Positions 1 through 9,860 of a DNA stretch of 64,000 nt are shown in pieces. The stretch covers positions 3,415,001-3,479,000 of the forward strand of contig JAKZAN010000006.1 in NCBI GenBank assembly GCA_023053545.1, given 5' to 3'. How positions within the stretch are numbered: the stretch's first letter is position 1; each line of letters opens with the position of its first letter. The notes beneath the pieces were generated by a model that had not been told where the DNA came from, made no database searches, and was given only the letters and a program-made list of their open reading frames with translations. This stretch comes from Lepidurus packardi. Taxonomy: Eukaryota > Arthropoda > Branchiopoda > Notostraca > Triopsidae. The position numbers were made by a program, and so were the translations under genes.

Positions 1-704
1 ATATTTTTTCGACTTACATCATCAAAAAAGAAAAAAGGGAAAGGTGTTTTTTTGCTTGCACTTAGCTTTTCTATGCACAGCGATAAACACTGCTTTGAAG
101 CTTCTACACCTGCGATGTGAAGAAAATCAGAAAACGTTGACTATGAATAGCAAAATAGACGCCCCCAAAGAGCGTCTATTGTATTTCCGATTCACGACAA
201 AATTGGGAATTTGGGCGGTTCTCTTGCTTACCTAGATTTTTTCTAGGTCTAAATCCATGTACATAGTATATAGGAGATGGTTATATATCTATACTTACGT
301 GTAATGTGAAGAAAATAAGACAATGTCGAGTGTCAATCGCAAAATAGATGCCTCCCAAGACGGTCTACATATTTTTCCCAAATTTAAAATACATCACTGT
401 ACATAAAAACATATTTGTGGATCAACATAAATACATCAAATACATAATTGTTTCGTCTGCAATATCTGGTACGAAGACAAAAAGTTAAATGTGAAGTTTG
501 CATTACACGTCAATGAGTAAGTGCGGGGGCAAAGAATTTAGAGGAATTTTCTTGCATGAGCCATTAGGACAGAAAGGGACCAGTAAACAAGGTGAAAAGA
601 AACTTGCCTTGAGACTCGAGACTGATTTTGGATTTTGCTTTGAAGGTCAGCTTTGGAACTAACTTTCCTTCAAGCGACCAGCAGTTGGTCAGCGTCAGAA
701 AACG
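1..704. other. Non-coding, no gene seen
   Basis: I see no supportable gene here. Short open frames have no splice-linked partners and no recognisable motifs. The stretch holds a diverged direct repeat (separate entry) and otherwise AT-rich unique-looking sequence. Confidence 0.5.
114..370 (+). repeat. Diverged direct repeat, two copies
   Basis: About 68 bp at 114-180 recurs at 302-370. Both copies begin with a GATGTGAAGAAAATcAGA-like block, pass through gCAAAATAGAtGCC and end near GgTCTA. Copies are roughly 75% identical by eye. They could be the remains of a small mobile element or a local duplication. Confidence 0.5.
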
Positions 705-1133
705 TAAAGGCGTCCGTACACATTGGAAGCTTTAACGTAAGCTCCTTGCCGAAACTTCCTTCTCGATTGAAATTCCAATGTGGACGCGCTACAGGATTGG
801 GAAAAAACGCTCCCTCTGGAGCTTCCTCGAAGATAAAAACATTTTATCTTTGGATTGGAAGTTTTTAATCCGCTGGGGCAGAGTCCCAACAACTTGAGAT
901 GTGTACGCGTAACTTGGAAGTTTTCTAAATCGTCAGACAATCAGAATCGACCTTCACTTTCAGCGCGTTCGGTTCAAAAGTAAAATGGCTTCTAGAAGCG
1001 CTCCCTTGACTAAGGGATTAGGATCTCAGAGGCACAAACTGCCTAAACGATTACAGATTGGAATTTCAATCGGGAAGAAGTTCCGGGAAAGGACTTGCGC
1101 TAAAACTTCCAATGTGTACAGCCGCCTTAAATG
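705..1133. repeat. Inverted-repeat-flanked element, MITE or foldback-like
   Basis: The block at about 705-780 is matched in reverse complement by 1057-1133. Shared landmarks are GTACACATTGGAAG, the aacTTCC stretch and GATTGAAATTCCAAT, with scattered mismatches over about 70 bp. The roughly 275-bp interior has no coding potential. Long imperfect terminal inverted repeats around a short non-coding core suggest a MITE or foldback element, but I did not identify a clear target-site duplication. Confidence 0.6.
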
Positions 1134-1297
1134 GTATTAGACGAAAGTAGCAAAGGGAACTTCAAGAAACGTGTCAGTATGAAGCGCAATTGAAGGTTCT
1201 GTGCAGGGACGTAGCCAGGTATTTTCAAAAGGTACACAAATCCCTTTTCTGGGCCTATCCCCCCGTTCTTATAAGGACACAAATAATTACGTAACTT

Positions 1298-2350
1298 TTA
1301 TTGCAACTTAACTAAACAGACCTCTGGCTTTACATGATTCATAATCATTAAGTAATTTTTGTACATCAATTTTAATATCCTGATGTATATGGAAGAGAGG
1401 GAGACCAGTAAGTCGCGTTTGGCCCGTTGTGTTTCGCAAGTTAGTTTTGATGCGGCGCAGGGCACTGAACGAGCGCTCGACAGTCGCAACACTAACTGGT
1501 AGACTTGCGAAAACTCCTATAAAAAGGACATTTGCCGGGTAGTAATTACTGCTAACTGATGATACAGTGTCAACAATTTTCTTTTGTACTTGGTCGAGCC
1601 TAACATCCTTCCACTTTACCGGCCATGATAAAGCTTGTTATTAAAAATCCTTGGAAGTAAACTGTGCCAGGTCCTTTCGAAAAGCTTCGTATATATCCTT
1701 GACAATTTGCCTTGCCTGTAGCGAATCTAGGTCAAGCATCTTCATCTTTGCAGGTGTAAAATACTGAGCTAAAAACTTCTGTCGCTTGTCCACTAGTTGG
1801 GTTTGTAGTTCGGAAACTATACGTGGTCCAAAAAATGAACAAAAACATTTCTTCGGTAGCACGTCTCTGGATTTTCTGCTGTTGCATTACTCCTTTTGTC
1901 GTGCTGCCACATATGGGGGCATAAACTCTTTGGAAACACTGAATCTGCCATTATCCTTGCTTCAGAGTAAAGTTCGTAAAACTTCTCGTCGGCGTCAGCT
2001 CGCATAATTTTTAAAACACCTATTACTGCTTGTTCAGATGCTTCGATCAAGTCAATATACTCTTTCTGAAGATTCCAGATGGAGTACTTTTGTTGCGCTA
2101 AGTACTTCCTCTGTACACACTAGACTTACAAGGAAGTTAAATTTCCCAACCGAGAAAAACATATCTTTTGGCATCACCGTTTTCACATTCCGCCATCTTC
2201 TCCAAACGGCTGACAGTGACAACGTATTTCGATTTGAACCCACCAGGGCAGTCGGTTTGACTCCTATACGGTTTTCAACAATATGGGACAGGTCTCTTTG
2301 CAAATAAAGCGAGCGGACAAATACAACTGTTCTTGACCGACCATACAACA
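1298..2350 (-). pseudogene. Degenerate hAT-family transposase
   Basis: The minus strand carries pieces of an hAT transposase of the ZMYM1-like type. Around 1880-1820 it reads a YYRR-type motif (CYRRNVFVHFLDH), then a frame change, then VSELQTQLVDKRQKF. Downstream, at about 1510-1310, lies an uninterrupted hAT C-terminal dimerisation domain: ERSFSALRRIKTNLR followed by TGLPLFHIHQDIK. The fragments lie in different frames with stops between them and no intact N-terminal BED finger was found. Segments further upstream, to about 2350, are open but weakly recognisable. This is an old, inactive DNA transposon copy. Confidence 0.8.
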
Positions 2351-3615
2351 TTGCAGAAAAGTGATCCAGTGAGAGAAAAACTTAAAAAGTCGTATCTTCG
2401 ACTACATCGGTCTCCCTGGAAAGGAAACTCGACCAGGTATTAATTAGAGGAGGCCTTTTTCCTAAGGAAGGAGGTGCAGTTTCCCTAAGCATTTGTTTTT
2501 AGGTTGGATGTGTTAAGTGACTTTACAACGAATTTGCCAAAAAGGTTTTTCAACAGCGAAAAGCTCCCCTCTACAACCCCTATCTTCGAGAAATGAAAAC
2601 CTCATTCAGTATTCACGAATGCGTGTTAAATTCCCCAGCTAGCTTCTCTTTTATCCCTACATTAGATGAAAACTTTGTGCTCTTTGTAGTAGACTTTTTC
2701 AGGCCTATCGAGAGAACGAATGGTACGCAGTTGCGTACTTTGCGTCCACGTAGCTACGCCCCTGGTTCTGTGTTGCGTAGAATTTGTAACTAAACGAAGG
2801 TAAGTTATTTTGAAAGATCTATTTTCAAAGAGATTGAACCCATTGTGAGCTCGATATTTTCAAAGCTGATTCGCAAACCGGTGATATATATTCTCTTTCT
2901 GTAAGCGAGGTAACTGGTTTACAAGTAACAGTAAAACTGTTATTCGTAAGAGTTTCTACGATATCGGTAAATCTACGTAGCTGGAAATAGAAAGGGATGT
3001 TCTTTTGCCGCTCACAAGACATAGCGAAGGAATGAGCTTGAATCGTAGGAGTTAAAAACAAAATTGAAAACAAACAAGTATGATGGTCTGAGTCAGTCAA
3101 CCATTCGACATCTGCCAGGACTGAGGTTTGAATAATTATATGGTAACTCAGTGAGTCATTGTCATTCTACAATCGCGAAATAGATGGTTGCATAAATCAT
3201 ACTTGTGAAGGGAGAATATCTAACCTTTTCTATAACCTCCAAATTATATTTAATTGAATTTTAATACCGTAATCGATATAGTTTCACATCGTAAATTCAA
3301 ACCTTAATATTACTGTTTGTCTGTCTTGTTTTTTTTTCTTATAATATTAAGAAAAATGGCAAGTTTCCACTGTTTAACTTTAATCCGTCGCAAGTGCTGT
3401 ATGTCAAGTTGCACTTAGAGCAAATCAAGCCGAGTTGTGTACGATAGTTTGATAAGTGGCAAATTAGAACTGGGAAAATGTAAGTCAGCTATTAACCAGC
3501 ATTTATTGCGAAGTGGGAAATTAATTTAAACGACACGCCAAGGTTCAAATAAGGAGCTAAGGATGCGGGATAACATGGAACCAATTGTGTGGGCAGCTAG
3601 AAATCAACCTGCACA
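2351..3615. other. Non-coding, no gene seen
   Basis: No supportable gene. It may contain more of the decayed hAT copy at its left end and the 3' UTR of the FAM177-family gene at its right end. Several short open frames lack motifs and splice context. Confidence 0.4.
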
Positions 3616-4802
3616 TCATTTATCTTCCTTAAACCGTGGAGCATGGTAACTTGGAACCAGAAAAAGTGGAGTTTCCACAGGTTCTTCCTGCGTTACGCTA
3701 GAATCCAACATAAATGAACATTCCAAATTATTTCTCTTTGTAATTTCTGTGGTTATACAAGATACGATTGGAAGAAAGAGCGAAATAAAACTGTATAGAG
3801 GAGGGATACAAAGAAAGAAGAATGTCTCGTAAAAGGCACTCGTGAGACTTCCGGTTCAGTAGAAGGTTGTAATACTGTAAGCCTTGTATAACATAGATTT
3901 ATAAATTGCTTTAAGACTTGGTACAAAATCACAGCATTCCTTAGGTGCAACAATGAAAGCAGGCATACAAAGTCATAAGAATCACCAACAGCAATTTCAG
4001 GAATGCGTAACCGCGCAGCAACGTGATTGAGCGATTTTTTGTTCTCATGGGGACAGAGCAACGACGACATGGGAGGTATCCGCAGACTTACCAATTGGTA
4101 CAGGTGGTTTTGTATGCACTTGCAACTCCTGTGGGTAGATAGCAGCCTCCACTTGCTTTGCATCAATACAGGCCGGCCCAGGTTGCCAGCCCGCCATTTC
4201 CATTTCTTGCTCCTCTCTCTCAGTTTCTTTCTAGAAAAAATATGTTTTTAAAGATTCTTTTTATCACGGGAAATGCTCGTAAGTCACCTCTTTTTGCATA
4301 CGGTGTGCTTCATCTATTTCATATTGATACTTTGGTGCGGTAATTCCAAAAAACCATGCGAAAGCTTCTCCCATGTAATCGCATACTGCCAACGTTTTGT
4401 ACCCAGACGCAGCAACGTAATACCACAACCAATTAGGCCAGTTTAATGAGTGCTAAAAAACAGAAATATAGTTACAATAAATCCAAATTACCAATTAAGC
4501 CTTCTTACTGGATCAATCAAAGCAGAGTTATCACACGCTTTAACTGTCTCTTGTTCTTCATCTGAATACTCTTCTAAAACACCGTCACTGAAATGTAAGA
4601 TTCGTTTCGGCATCTTGTTCTTTTTCCACTCTGACTCAGTCGAATTTATAGACACAGGCTTGTCCTTATCATCCTCGGGTAAAACTTTTTCGTAATCTGC
4701 ATGTTCTTCATAGCTACCAGGAGATATCGATGTGGTTAACTAAATAACTACGTATATCATTTCTGCTAATTGTGTTTCATAATTCACCTGTACTACAGCC
4801 AT
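3616..4802 (-). CDS. FAM177A1: FAM177 family protein, five exons
   Basis: Spliced reading on the minus strand: exons 4802-4788, 4739-4509, 4452-4288, 4230-4092 and 3746-3616. They give 681 nt (226 residues) with every junction in frame. The family core is clear: PKRILHFSDG followed by LEEYSSDEE, then LWYYVAASGYKTLAVCDYMG and APKYQYEIDEAHRMQKE. This matches the FAM177 pattern of a motif with an acidic stretch, then a hydrophobic helix, then the KYQY...DEYYRMKKE-like block. A Glu-rich tail (KETEREEQEMEM) follows, as in the family. FAM177A1 in vertebrates is a Golgi-associated protein of similar length (213 aa in human). The last exon is the least certain: if intron 4 is not removed, the frame stops at 4045. 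Confidence 0.8.
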
Positions 4803-5078
4803 ATTAATAGTTAGTTAAGGGTATTCACCAAGAGAACGATTTATTACATTGATTTCAAACGACTATCCAATTACTTTTTAGTAAAAAGCCGCCAGGTATT
4901 ATTTACGAGGTCAATAATAAATTAATCTGAAACCTTACGTCCAAGTTAATTTTTGCATTTCTTCTGGTAAATGTAAGCTAACTTTCAGTATTATTTCACC
5001 GTCAGCTGATGATTGCAGTACCGTTTCCATAGAAACGGCGTCCACCGCCATTGGCTTTGTGGGCTTGTTTGTGGTGAG
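4803..5078. other. Short intergenic gap
   Basis: This separates the FAM177-family start codon from the left end of the candidate mobile element. It probably contains the FAM177 promoter and 5' UTR. No other structure seen. Confidence 0.4.
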
Positions 5079-5435
5079 CGTTTATTAGCTGTGACAACAG
5101 CTTAATATATCGTCCAGACTTTAGCCTTGCCAGTGGGAGGGTGGGTTGCTGAGCTTGGCTCGGGTTTTTCCCATAAGGGCTGTGTTATTTTGGGGTGGGT
5201 TTGGTGGGTGGGAGATAAGGACATATTGCCATCGGCCAGGTCGTTCGTGCTCCTTTCATGAGATTCTCAGAAGTGGGCAAATTGGATCACAAAACGGGTT
5301 AGAACGTACCAGCACGTGATAGTTTTTGGGCTTGTGACGTCACGTCTGTAGGATCAATAGGACAGGGTAGCAGATCAACGTTGGTAAACGTTTGTTATTA
5401 GCTGTGACAAAAGCTTACTATATCGTGCAGAGTTT
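5079..5435 (+). repeat. Duplicated terminal motif, two direct copies
   Basis: About 45 bp at 5079-5121 recurs at 5389-5435. Both copies contain cgttt(gt)tattagctgtgac, then aagctta(a/c)tatatcgt and caga(c/g)tt. Each copy includes the sequence that is inverted near the right end of the element, so these are probably terminal or subterminal recognition sites. The 265 bp between them includes a G/T-rich block (GGGTGGGTTGCTG) that loosely resembles the reverse complement of 9690-9750. Confidence 0.65.
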
Positions 5436-5520
5436 GAATTTTGAGGACTCATAGGTAAAAATAAGATCAATTGCTAAAATTGTATTCTGTTTTTATTGGT
5501 AGCTTTCTATGCTGATATTT

Positions 5521-5603
5521 CTTATGTCAGCACTTACGTTAGTTTTGTGAACTGATTTCTTCTTATGTCAGCACTTACGTTAGTTTTGTGGACTGATTTC
5601 TTC
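5521..5603 (+). repeat. 41-bp tandem duplication
   Basis: Two adjacent copies of a 41-bp unit begin CTTATGTCAGCACTTACG and differ at about one base (gtgaact versus gtggact). Related, more diverged versions (TCAGCACTTCCTGTTAC...GAGCTGATTACTT) appear near 5928 and 6142, so at least four descendants of this unit lie upstream of the first ORF. Confidence 0.8.
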
Positions 5604-5760
5604 TTATCTTATATCTAACGGGTAGACATTTTTCCTGTTTGGACGATTGATTTCTTGCTTGGATATTTGGAAAAATTCTTGTTTTTTGTTTTCTCCGATC
5701 CGGCAGTCTCCTGCTCTAATTTTTGTGACTGCAATGTTAATTAGACTTGTTTCTTGTTTT

Positions 5761-6188
5761 GTACTGTTTGCAGTACTGAACTGAACGAACTGAACTCATT
5801 GTTTGCATTGTCATTAGACGATTCTTCCCCGTATGGTAACTGGATAATTTCTGAATCATTATTCCGGCTTGAATTTTTTGGAGTATCAGGTAATATTCAA
5901 TGAATAACAATTTTATATGTTTCAGCACTTCCTGTTACCTTCGTGAGCTGATTACTTTTATATTATGTACTGTACTGTTTGCAGTGCCTTTGCGAACTGA
6001 ACTCATTGTTTGCATTGTCATTAGACGATTCTTTCCCGTATGATAAGTGGATAATTTCTGAATAATTATTCCGGCTGGTTATCTTTTGGAATTTTTAGGA
6101 GTTTCAGGTAATGTTCAATGAATAACAGTTTCATATGTTTCAGCACTTCCTGTTACCTTCGTGAGCTGATTACTTCTATTTTATGTAC
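5761..6188 (+). repeat. About 211-bp tandem duplication upstream of ORF1
   Basis: The block 5761-5971 is repeated at 5972-6188 with small indels. Both copies start GTACTGTTTGCAG. They share GAACTCATTGTTTGC, TTAGACGATTCTT and GGATAATTTCTGAAT, and end in TCAGCACTTCCTGTTACC...TGATTACTT. Each copy contains an intron-like segment from CAGGTAAT to ATGTTTCAG. The array lies within the element, 200-600 bp before the first start codon, so it could be promoter, 5' UTR or origin-like sequence. Confidence 0.8.
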
Positions 6189-6389
6189 TAGAAGTTTTGG
6201 AATTCGGACGATTTATTTGTTGGAGATTTGGATAATTGCTGGATTCCGTTGTTTATTGAGATTGTTGGATTTTTCACGATTGATAGGTAATTCGTGGTTG
6301 AAAATATTTATTTACATTTCACTATACGGTTGCTTTCTTTTACACAGTTAATTAATAATACATCTGCTCGTTTTTTCTGGTATTAAAGC

Positions 6390-8006
6390 ATGAGGTTGAT
6401 CTGTAGAGCGCCGTATTCGCAATTTGCGCATGTTTTTTCTGCTTCTAGTCGTGGTGCTCAGTGCACACCGATGGCTTTTGTATCTATTGCATGGAGTTAT
6501 TTGGTTCCTCCTAACGAGTGGATTGAAAAAAACATGTGTGATATAATGACGATGGGAGATGAAATATACCGAACTTACGAGCACCGTGAGAGGTATTTTT
6601 TTTCTGCCGAACTACCGGGATACTTGGATTTTAAAGAATTTGGTATATTAGAGACGTTTCTGCATGGGCAAGATGCGTTTGGTTTTATATGTCCACGGGA
6701 AACTCATCCATATGCTACCACTTTGGAAGATTCCGTAAGAGCTGCACATAGCTGTGCTGGTGTGCTTTTTATTAGTTGCTCACATTGTACAAGCATTATG
6801 GAGCGCAATGGAAAATACTTTCTTTTTGATTCGCATGCACGAGATGCCTCTGGTAAACCTGATAGTATGGGTACTGCTGTCCTGCTAGAACTAGAATTCC
6901 ATGAATTAATTGGGTACCTACGGAACATGTATGGTTCGGTGTTATCGCATGGTAATCCGCAGTATGACATTGTGCCAGTTTGTTGCAAAGAATTAGGAAA
7001 TGCACGTCTGAATACACTTGTACAAACTGTAGGTAGGTGTAGTCGTGGTATATGCAATGAAAGGCTAACACGGGCTGTAACTATCGGTAATATAACTGCT
7101 AGCTATGCTACTAATATGTGCCTTCCTGCTGATGTTGATAAAAAGACATCAGAGAAACCGAAAAAATCGAAAATGAATAATACGAAAAATTTGAAATCAG
7201 AAAAGAACGATTGTCAAAATTCATTTTGTGGAGAAGACCTTACCATCGCGACTGAAATGAAGCAAAAGTTGAAATCTTTTCCGCTTATACATGGAAACGA
7301 AGTACCAGTAGTAATTGATTTGACTGGTTCAAATGCTAGCAAAGAAACCTATAAAAGGAATGCTGACCTTGCTTTCCCGAAAGATATTATTAACGTTAAC
7401 AATAAAAAGGTACAACATCTAGATGACAGCTGTCAGCCTACATTGCTGTTAAATGTGATGACATACCACAAAGTGAATGCAGATTTGCCAAAAGAGAATA
7501 AGACAACGGTAACTACTCACGATTCAGCATTTAGTTATTACAGTAAGCACGCTCCTAAGAATATAAAGTGTGAAGGAAATGAAGACTTACAGATCAGTAA
7601 GGCCAAGACTATTGAGGAGAGACTTAGTGGCAGTGAAACGTCACAAAAGAATGAAAATACTTGTGGGAATTGCCTGCGAACATTTTCTACGCGCCGTGGA
7701 TTAAATCGACATTCCTCGTTTTGCAAACTAACACATTTTTCGCCTAAGTCAGGATTTGACAGACAAATCGGAGTTGTTCATGTGGATAAGGAAAGTACAG
7801 CACCATGCGCTAATGTAAGAAATAAGAATACTGCAACTTTAGTGTATGATCTTCCGAGTAACATTTTAGAAATTAGTGAACAGGAGCGAAAAGAATTTGT
7901 ATGTGAGAACTGCTATAGGATTTTTACTCGTTCTTCGAATTTACAAAGACATTTCAAAATATGTCTCCCTTTTTCTCAACACCCTATTGCAAAAGTAAGT
8001 AAATAG
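6390..8006 (+). CDS. Cysteine-protease-like protein with two C2HC zinc fingers
   Basis: This is a 538-residue ORF. Residues about 10-200 look like a papain-fold deubiquitinase-type domain: a candidate nucleophile Cys25 in GAQCTPMAF, and His149/Asp152 in FDSHARD followed by GTAVLLEL. The GxQC...DSHxRD layout resembles the tegument-protein deneddylase fold (MEROPS C76) that also occurs in some transposable elements. A Lys/Asn/Ser-rich linker follows. Two fingers of the form C-x2-C-x12-H-x4-C lie at about 425-446 and 505-525. It is the first gene of the candidate element, 87 bp before the RPA-like ORF. A strong donor (AAAA/GTAAGT, 7995) just before the stop could change the C-terminus. The protease call is by motif only; catalytic activity is inferred. 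Confidence 0.7.
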   Translation: MRLICRAPYSQFAHVFSASSRGAQCTPMAFVSIAWSYLVPPNEWIEKNMCDIMTMGDEIYRTYEHRERYFFSAELPGYLDFKEFGILETFLHGQDAFGFICPRETHPYATTLEDSVRAAHSCAGVLFISCSHCTSIMERNGKYFLFDSHARDASGKPDSMGTAVLLELEFHELIGYLRNMYGSVLSHGNPQYDIVPVCCKELGNARLNTLVQTVGRCSRGICNERLTRAVTIGNITASYATNMCLPADVDKKTSEKPKKSKMNNTKNLKSEKNDCQNSFCGEDLTIATEMKQKLKSFPLIHGNEVPVVIDLTGSNASKETYKRNADLAFPKDIINVNNKKVQHLDDSCQPTLLLNVMTYHKVNADLPKENKTTVTTHDSAFSYYSKHAPKNIKCEGNEDLQISKAKTIEERLSGSETSQKNENTCGNCLRTFSTRRGLNRHSSFCKLTHFSPKSGFDRQIGVVHVDKESTAPCANVRNKNTATLVYDLPSNILEISEQERKEFVCENCYRIFTRSSNLQRHFKICLPFSQHPIAKVSK

Positions 8007-8093
8007 TTTCATTTCACAACTTTTTAATCCAATAGTTCTTCACTGCAACTCTTCTCATCATGTCTTATTCTCTTTCCACCAGAAACGGCAACC

Positions 8094-9149
8094 ATGGGAG
8101 CAGACGCTTACACCGGGTACGTCCATGACATAACCCCTTTGCGCCAAAACCAGAGTCCATCGAAGTACACCAAAATTCCAGGCCAAAATTTTCGCTTTTT
8201 TCTGCAGACGTCGGACAATACATACGAAGAATGTTTGTCGTTTATTGCTGGCTCCTATAGCAGAATTAAACGTTATTCGACCGCCAAGATACCCATCACC
8301 ATCCAAATCCTACCGAATAGCTCACCTTCAGGTCAGACTCCACAAAAAAGAACTAAATACGATCTTATTAAGATTACCCAATCTTCGCAAATCAGCGAGA
8401 CAAATCAAACGCTCAAATTTAATTATTCGCCAAGAAAACAGCAACAAGCCACACTTCAAACTTGTATAGAGTTTCCCGACACCCGTTACAAAATCATCGT
8501 TCAAATCCAAAACATTAGCGAAGAGAAGACAACGAACAAAGGGCAAACGTTCCGCGAAATAACAATTGGAGACGATACCTGTACTTCCACACTAATTACC
8601 TGGAAAAACCAAACAGTTACTATCGAAAAAAACAAAGTTTACGAAATTACCGATGTCATCTATAATCAAGATTATCAAAACTTCGCCTTGACGCAGCAAT
8701 CGTTCTTTACAAGAACAGAAGCCCAACTGGACATCCAGCAACCCATTTTAGACGACACAACGGAGCCCATCATACTGGAAGCCATAGCCCACTGCAACAT
8801 TGGTATTTTCCAAACCTGCCTAGCCTGCAAAAAAAAAACAGAACGACAACCGACCATTCCAGATAACGATGACCCTACCATTACGTGCACAAACTGCAAA
8901 AAAATTCAACTTAGACAAACGACTCCACTAACTTTCCAAGGCACAGTCGGTTTCTTCAACGATAATAACATTATCGAAGCATCGATGACAGAAACCATAC
9001 TAAAAGACTTCTGCAAACAAGAAGAAACTCTACAACTGACTCCAGACACTGCGAATGCTGTCATCGTGAAATTACTAACGACAAAAGACTTCGACTTCAC
9101 GGTAGACCTAGAAAAAAAAGAAATCGTCAACGTCACCAAGAAAAAATAA
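8094..9149 (+). CDS. RPA70-like single-strand DNA-binding protein of a mobile element
   Basis: This is a 351-residue ORF resembling the tandem OB folds of replication protein A large subunit. An N-terminal OB-like start reads GYVHDITPLR, with FRFFLQTSD in the next strand. A middle domain contains FREITIGDD...TLITWKNQ and YEITDVIYNQDYQNFALT, typical of DBD-B. A C-terminal domain carries a zinc ribbon, C-x2-C ... C-x2-C (CLACKKK and CTNCKK), as in RPA1 DBD-C, followed by FQGTVGFFNDN. Such proteins are carried by Helitron/Helentron-type elements and would coat single-stranded DNA intermediates. The start codon (ACCATGG) sits 11 bp after a good 3' splice site at 8082, so translation may depend on removal of the 7995-8082 intron. 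Codon use is AC-rich, unlike neighbouring genes. Confidence 0.8.
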   Translation: MGADAYTGYVHDITPLRQNQSPSKYTKIPGQNFRFFLQTSDNTYEECLSFIAGSYSRIKRYSTAKIPITIQILPNSSPSGQTPQKRTKYDLIKITQSSQISETNQTLKFNYSPRKQQQATLQTCIEFPDTRYKIIVQIQNISEEKTTNKGQTFREITIGDDTCTSTLITWKNQTVTIEKNKVYEITDVIYNQDYQNFALTQQSFFTRTEAQLDIQQPILDDTTEPIILEAIAHCNIGIFQTCLACKKKTERQPTIPDNDDPTITCTNCKKIQLRQTTPLTFQGTVGFFNDNNIIEASMTETILKDFCKQEETLQLTPDTANAVIVKLLTTKDFDFTVDLEKKEIVNVTKKK

Positions 9150-9286
9150 TATTGTTTTGTCAACATTTTTATTCTAAATAACCTAGATTTGTATTTGCAT
9201 TGCATGTAATAGTGAATTCACTGTATTAGCGAAAAACTTACAAAATATATATCTACCAATAACGCAAATGTCTTCTGATATTATAA

Positions 9287-9320
9287 TCACAGCTAATAAC
9301 ATTAATAAAAATCACAGCTA
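9287..9320 (-). repeat. Inverted copies of the left-end motif
   Basis: TCACAGCTAATAAC at 9287-9300 is an exact 14-bp reverse complement of 5394-5407. A shorter copy (ATCACAGCTAAAA) follows immediately. A more distal version, GTTGTCACAGCT at 9758-9769, matches the outer left motif at 5087-5098. Together they support paired, nested inverted ends for the element. Confidence 0.6.
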
Positions 9321-9860
9321 AAAAGCAAACCATTAAAACATGCCAATAAAAAAAAAAAAAAAAACATGCAATTTCAGTTCGTTATCGTTTCGCATTTGGT
9401 TCGCATTTTAATTCGCATTTCTGATAAATTTTGATACAACTTAATATCTATTGATAAATGCTTTGATACATATAACTTGATAACATTTCATATTTTTACT
9501 GACCATCTTTTCTCCTATCAGTCAAGTCCGTTTTCTGCTCTATATCAAATAGTTTTAGGACTTACAGAATACCATAATTAATGCCATAATAATGACATGA
9601 CATCAAACAAAGCCGTTTCTTTAAAAATCAACAGTAAATAAAAATCATAGACTGGCACAGCTAAAAACCTCTACACATTTCAAAATCGACCACAACAGAC
9701 CACCAACAGACGAACCCAGAACAGCCACCTACCCACGTTCACCACTACTAACATTCCGTTGTCACAGCTTATTCGGCAGTCCAACCTGTCGTCTTGTTCT
9801 ATTAGTGTTCTTTTTCGTCGTGTTTTTGTGATAAATAAACACTGCTCACAACCAAGAAAC

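Larger units (their letters stand above)
5079..9769 (+). mobile_element. Candidate two-ORF DNA element with repeated ends
   Basis: Two intronless or nearly intronless ORFs, a protease/zinc-finger protein and an RPA-like protein, sit between repeat-bearing flanks with very AT-rich 3' DNA. A motif containing AGCTGTGACAAC occurs at 5087-5098 and in reverse complement at 9758-9769. A second left copy at 5394-5407 (GTTATTAGCTGTGA) has a perfect 14-bp reverse complement at 9287-9300. The left end also carries tandem repeats. Protease plus RPA is a combination known from Helentron/Helitron-type elements, but no Rep/helicase is present. The copy may be truncated, non-autonomous, or a different class. 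Outer limits are inferred from the repeats only. The right limit lies about 90 bp before the RBM42 start codon. Confidence 0.6.
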
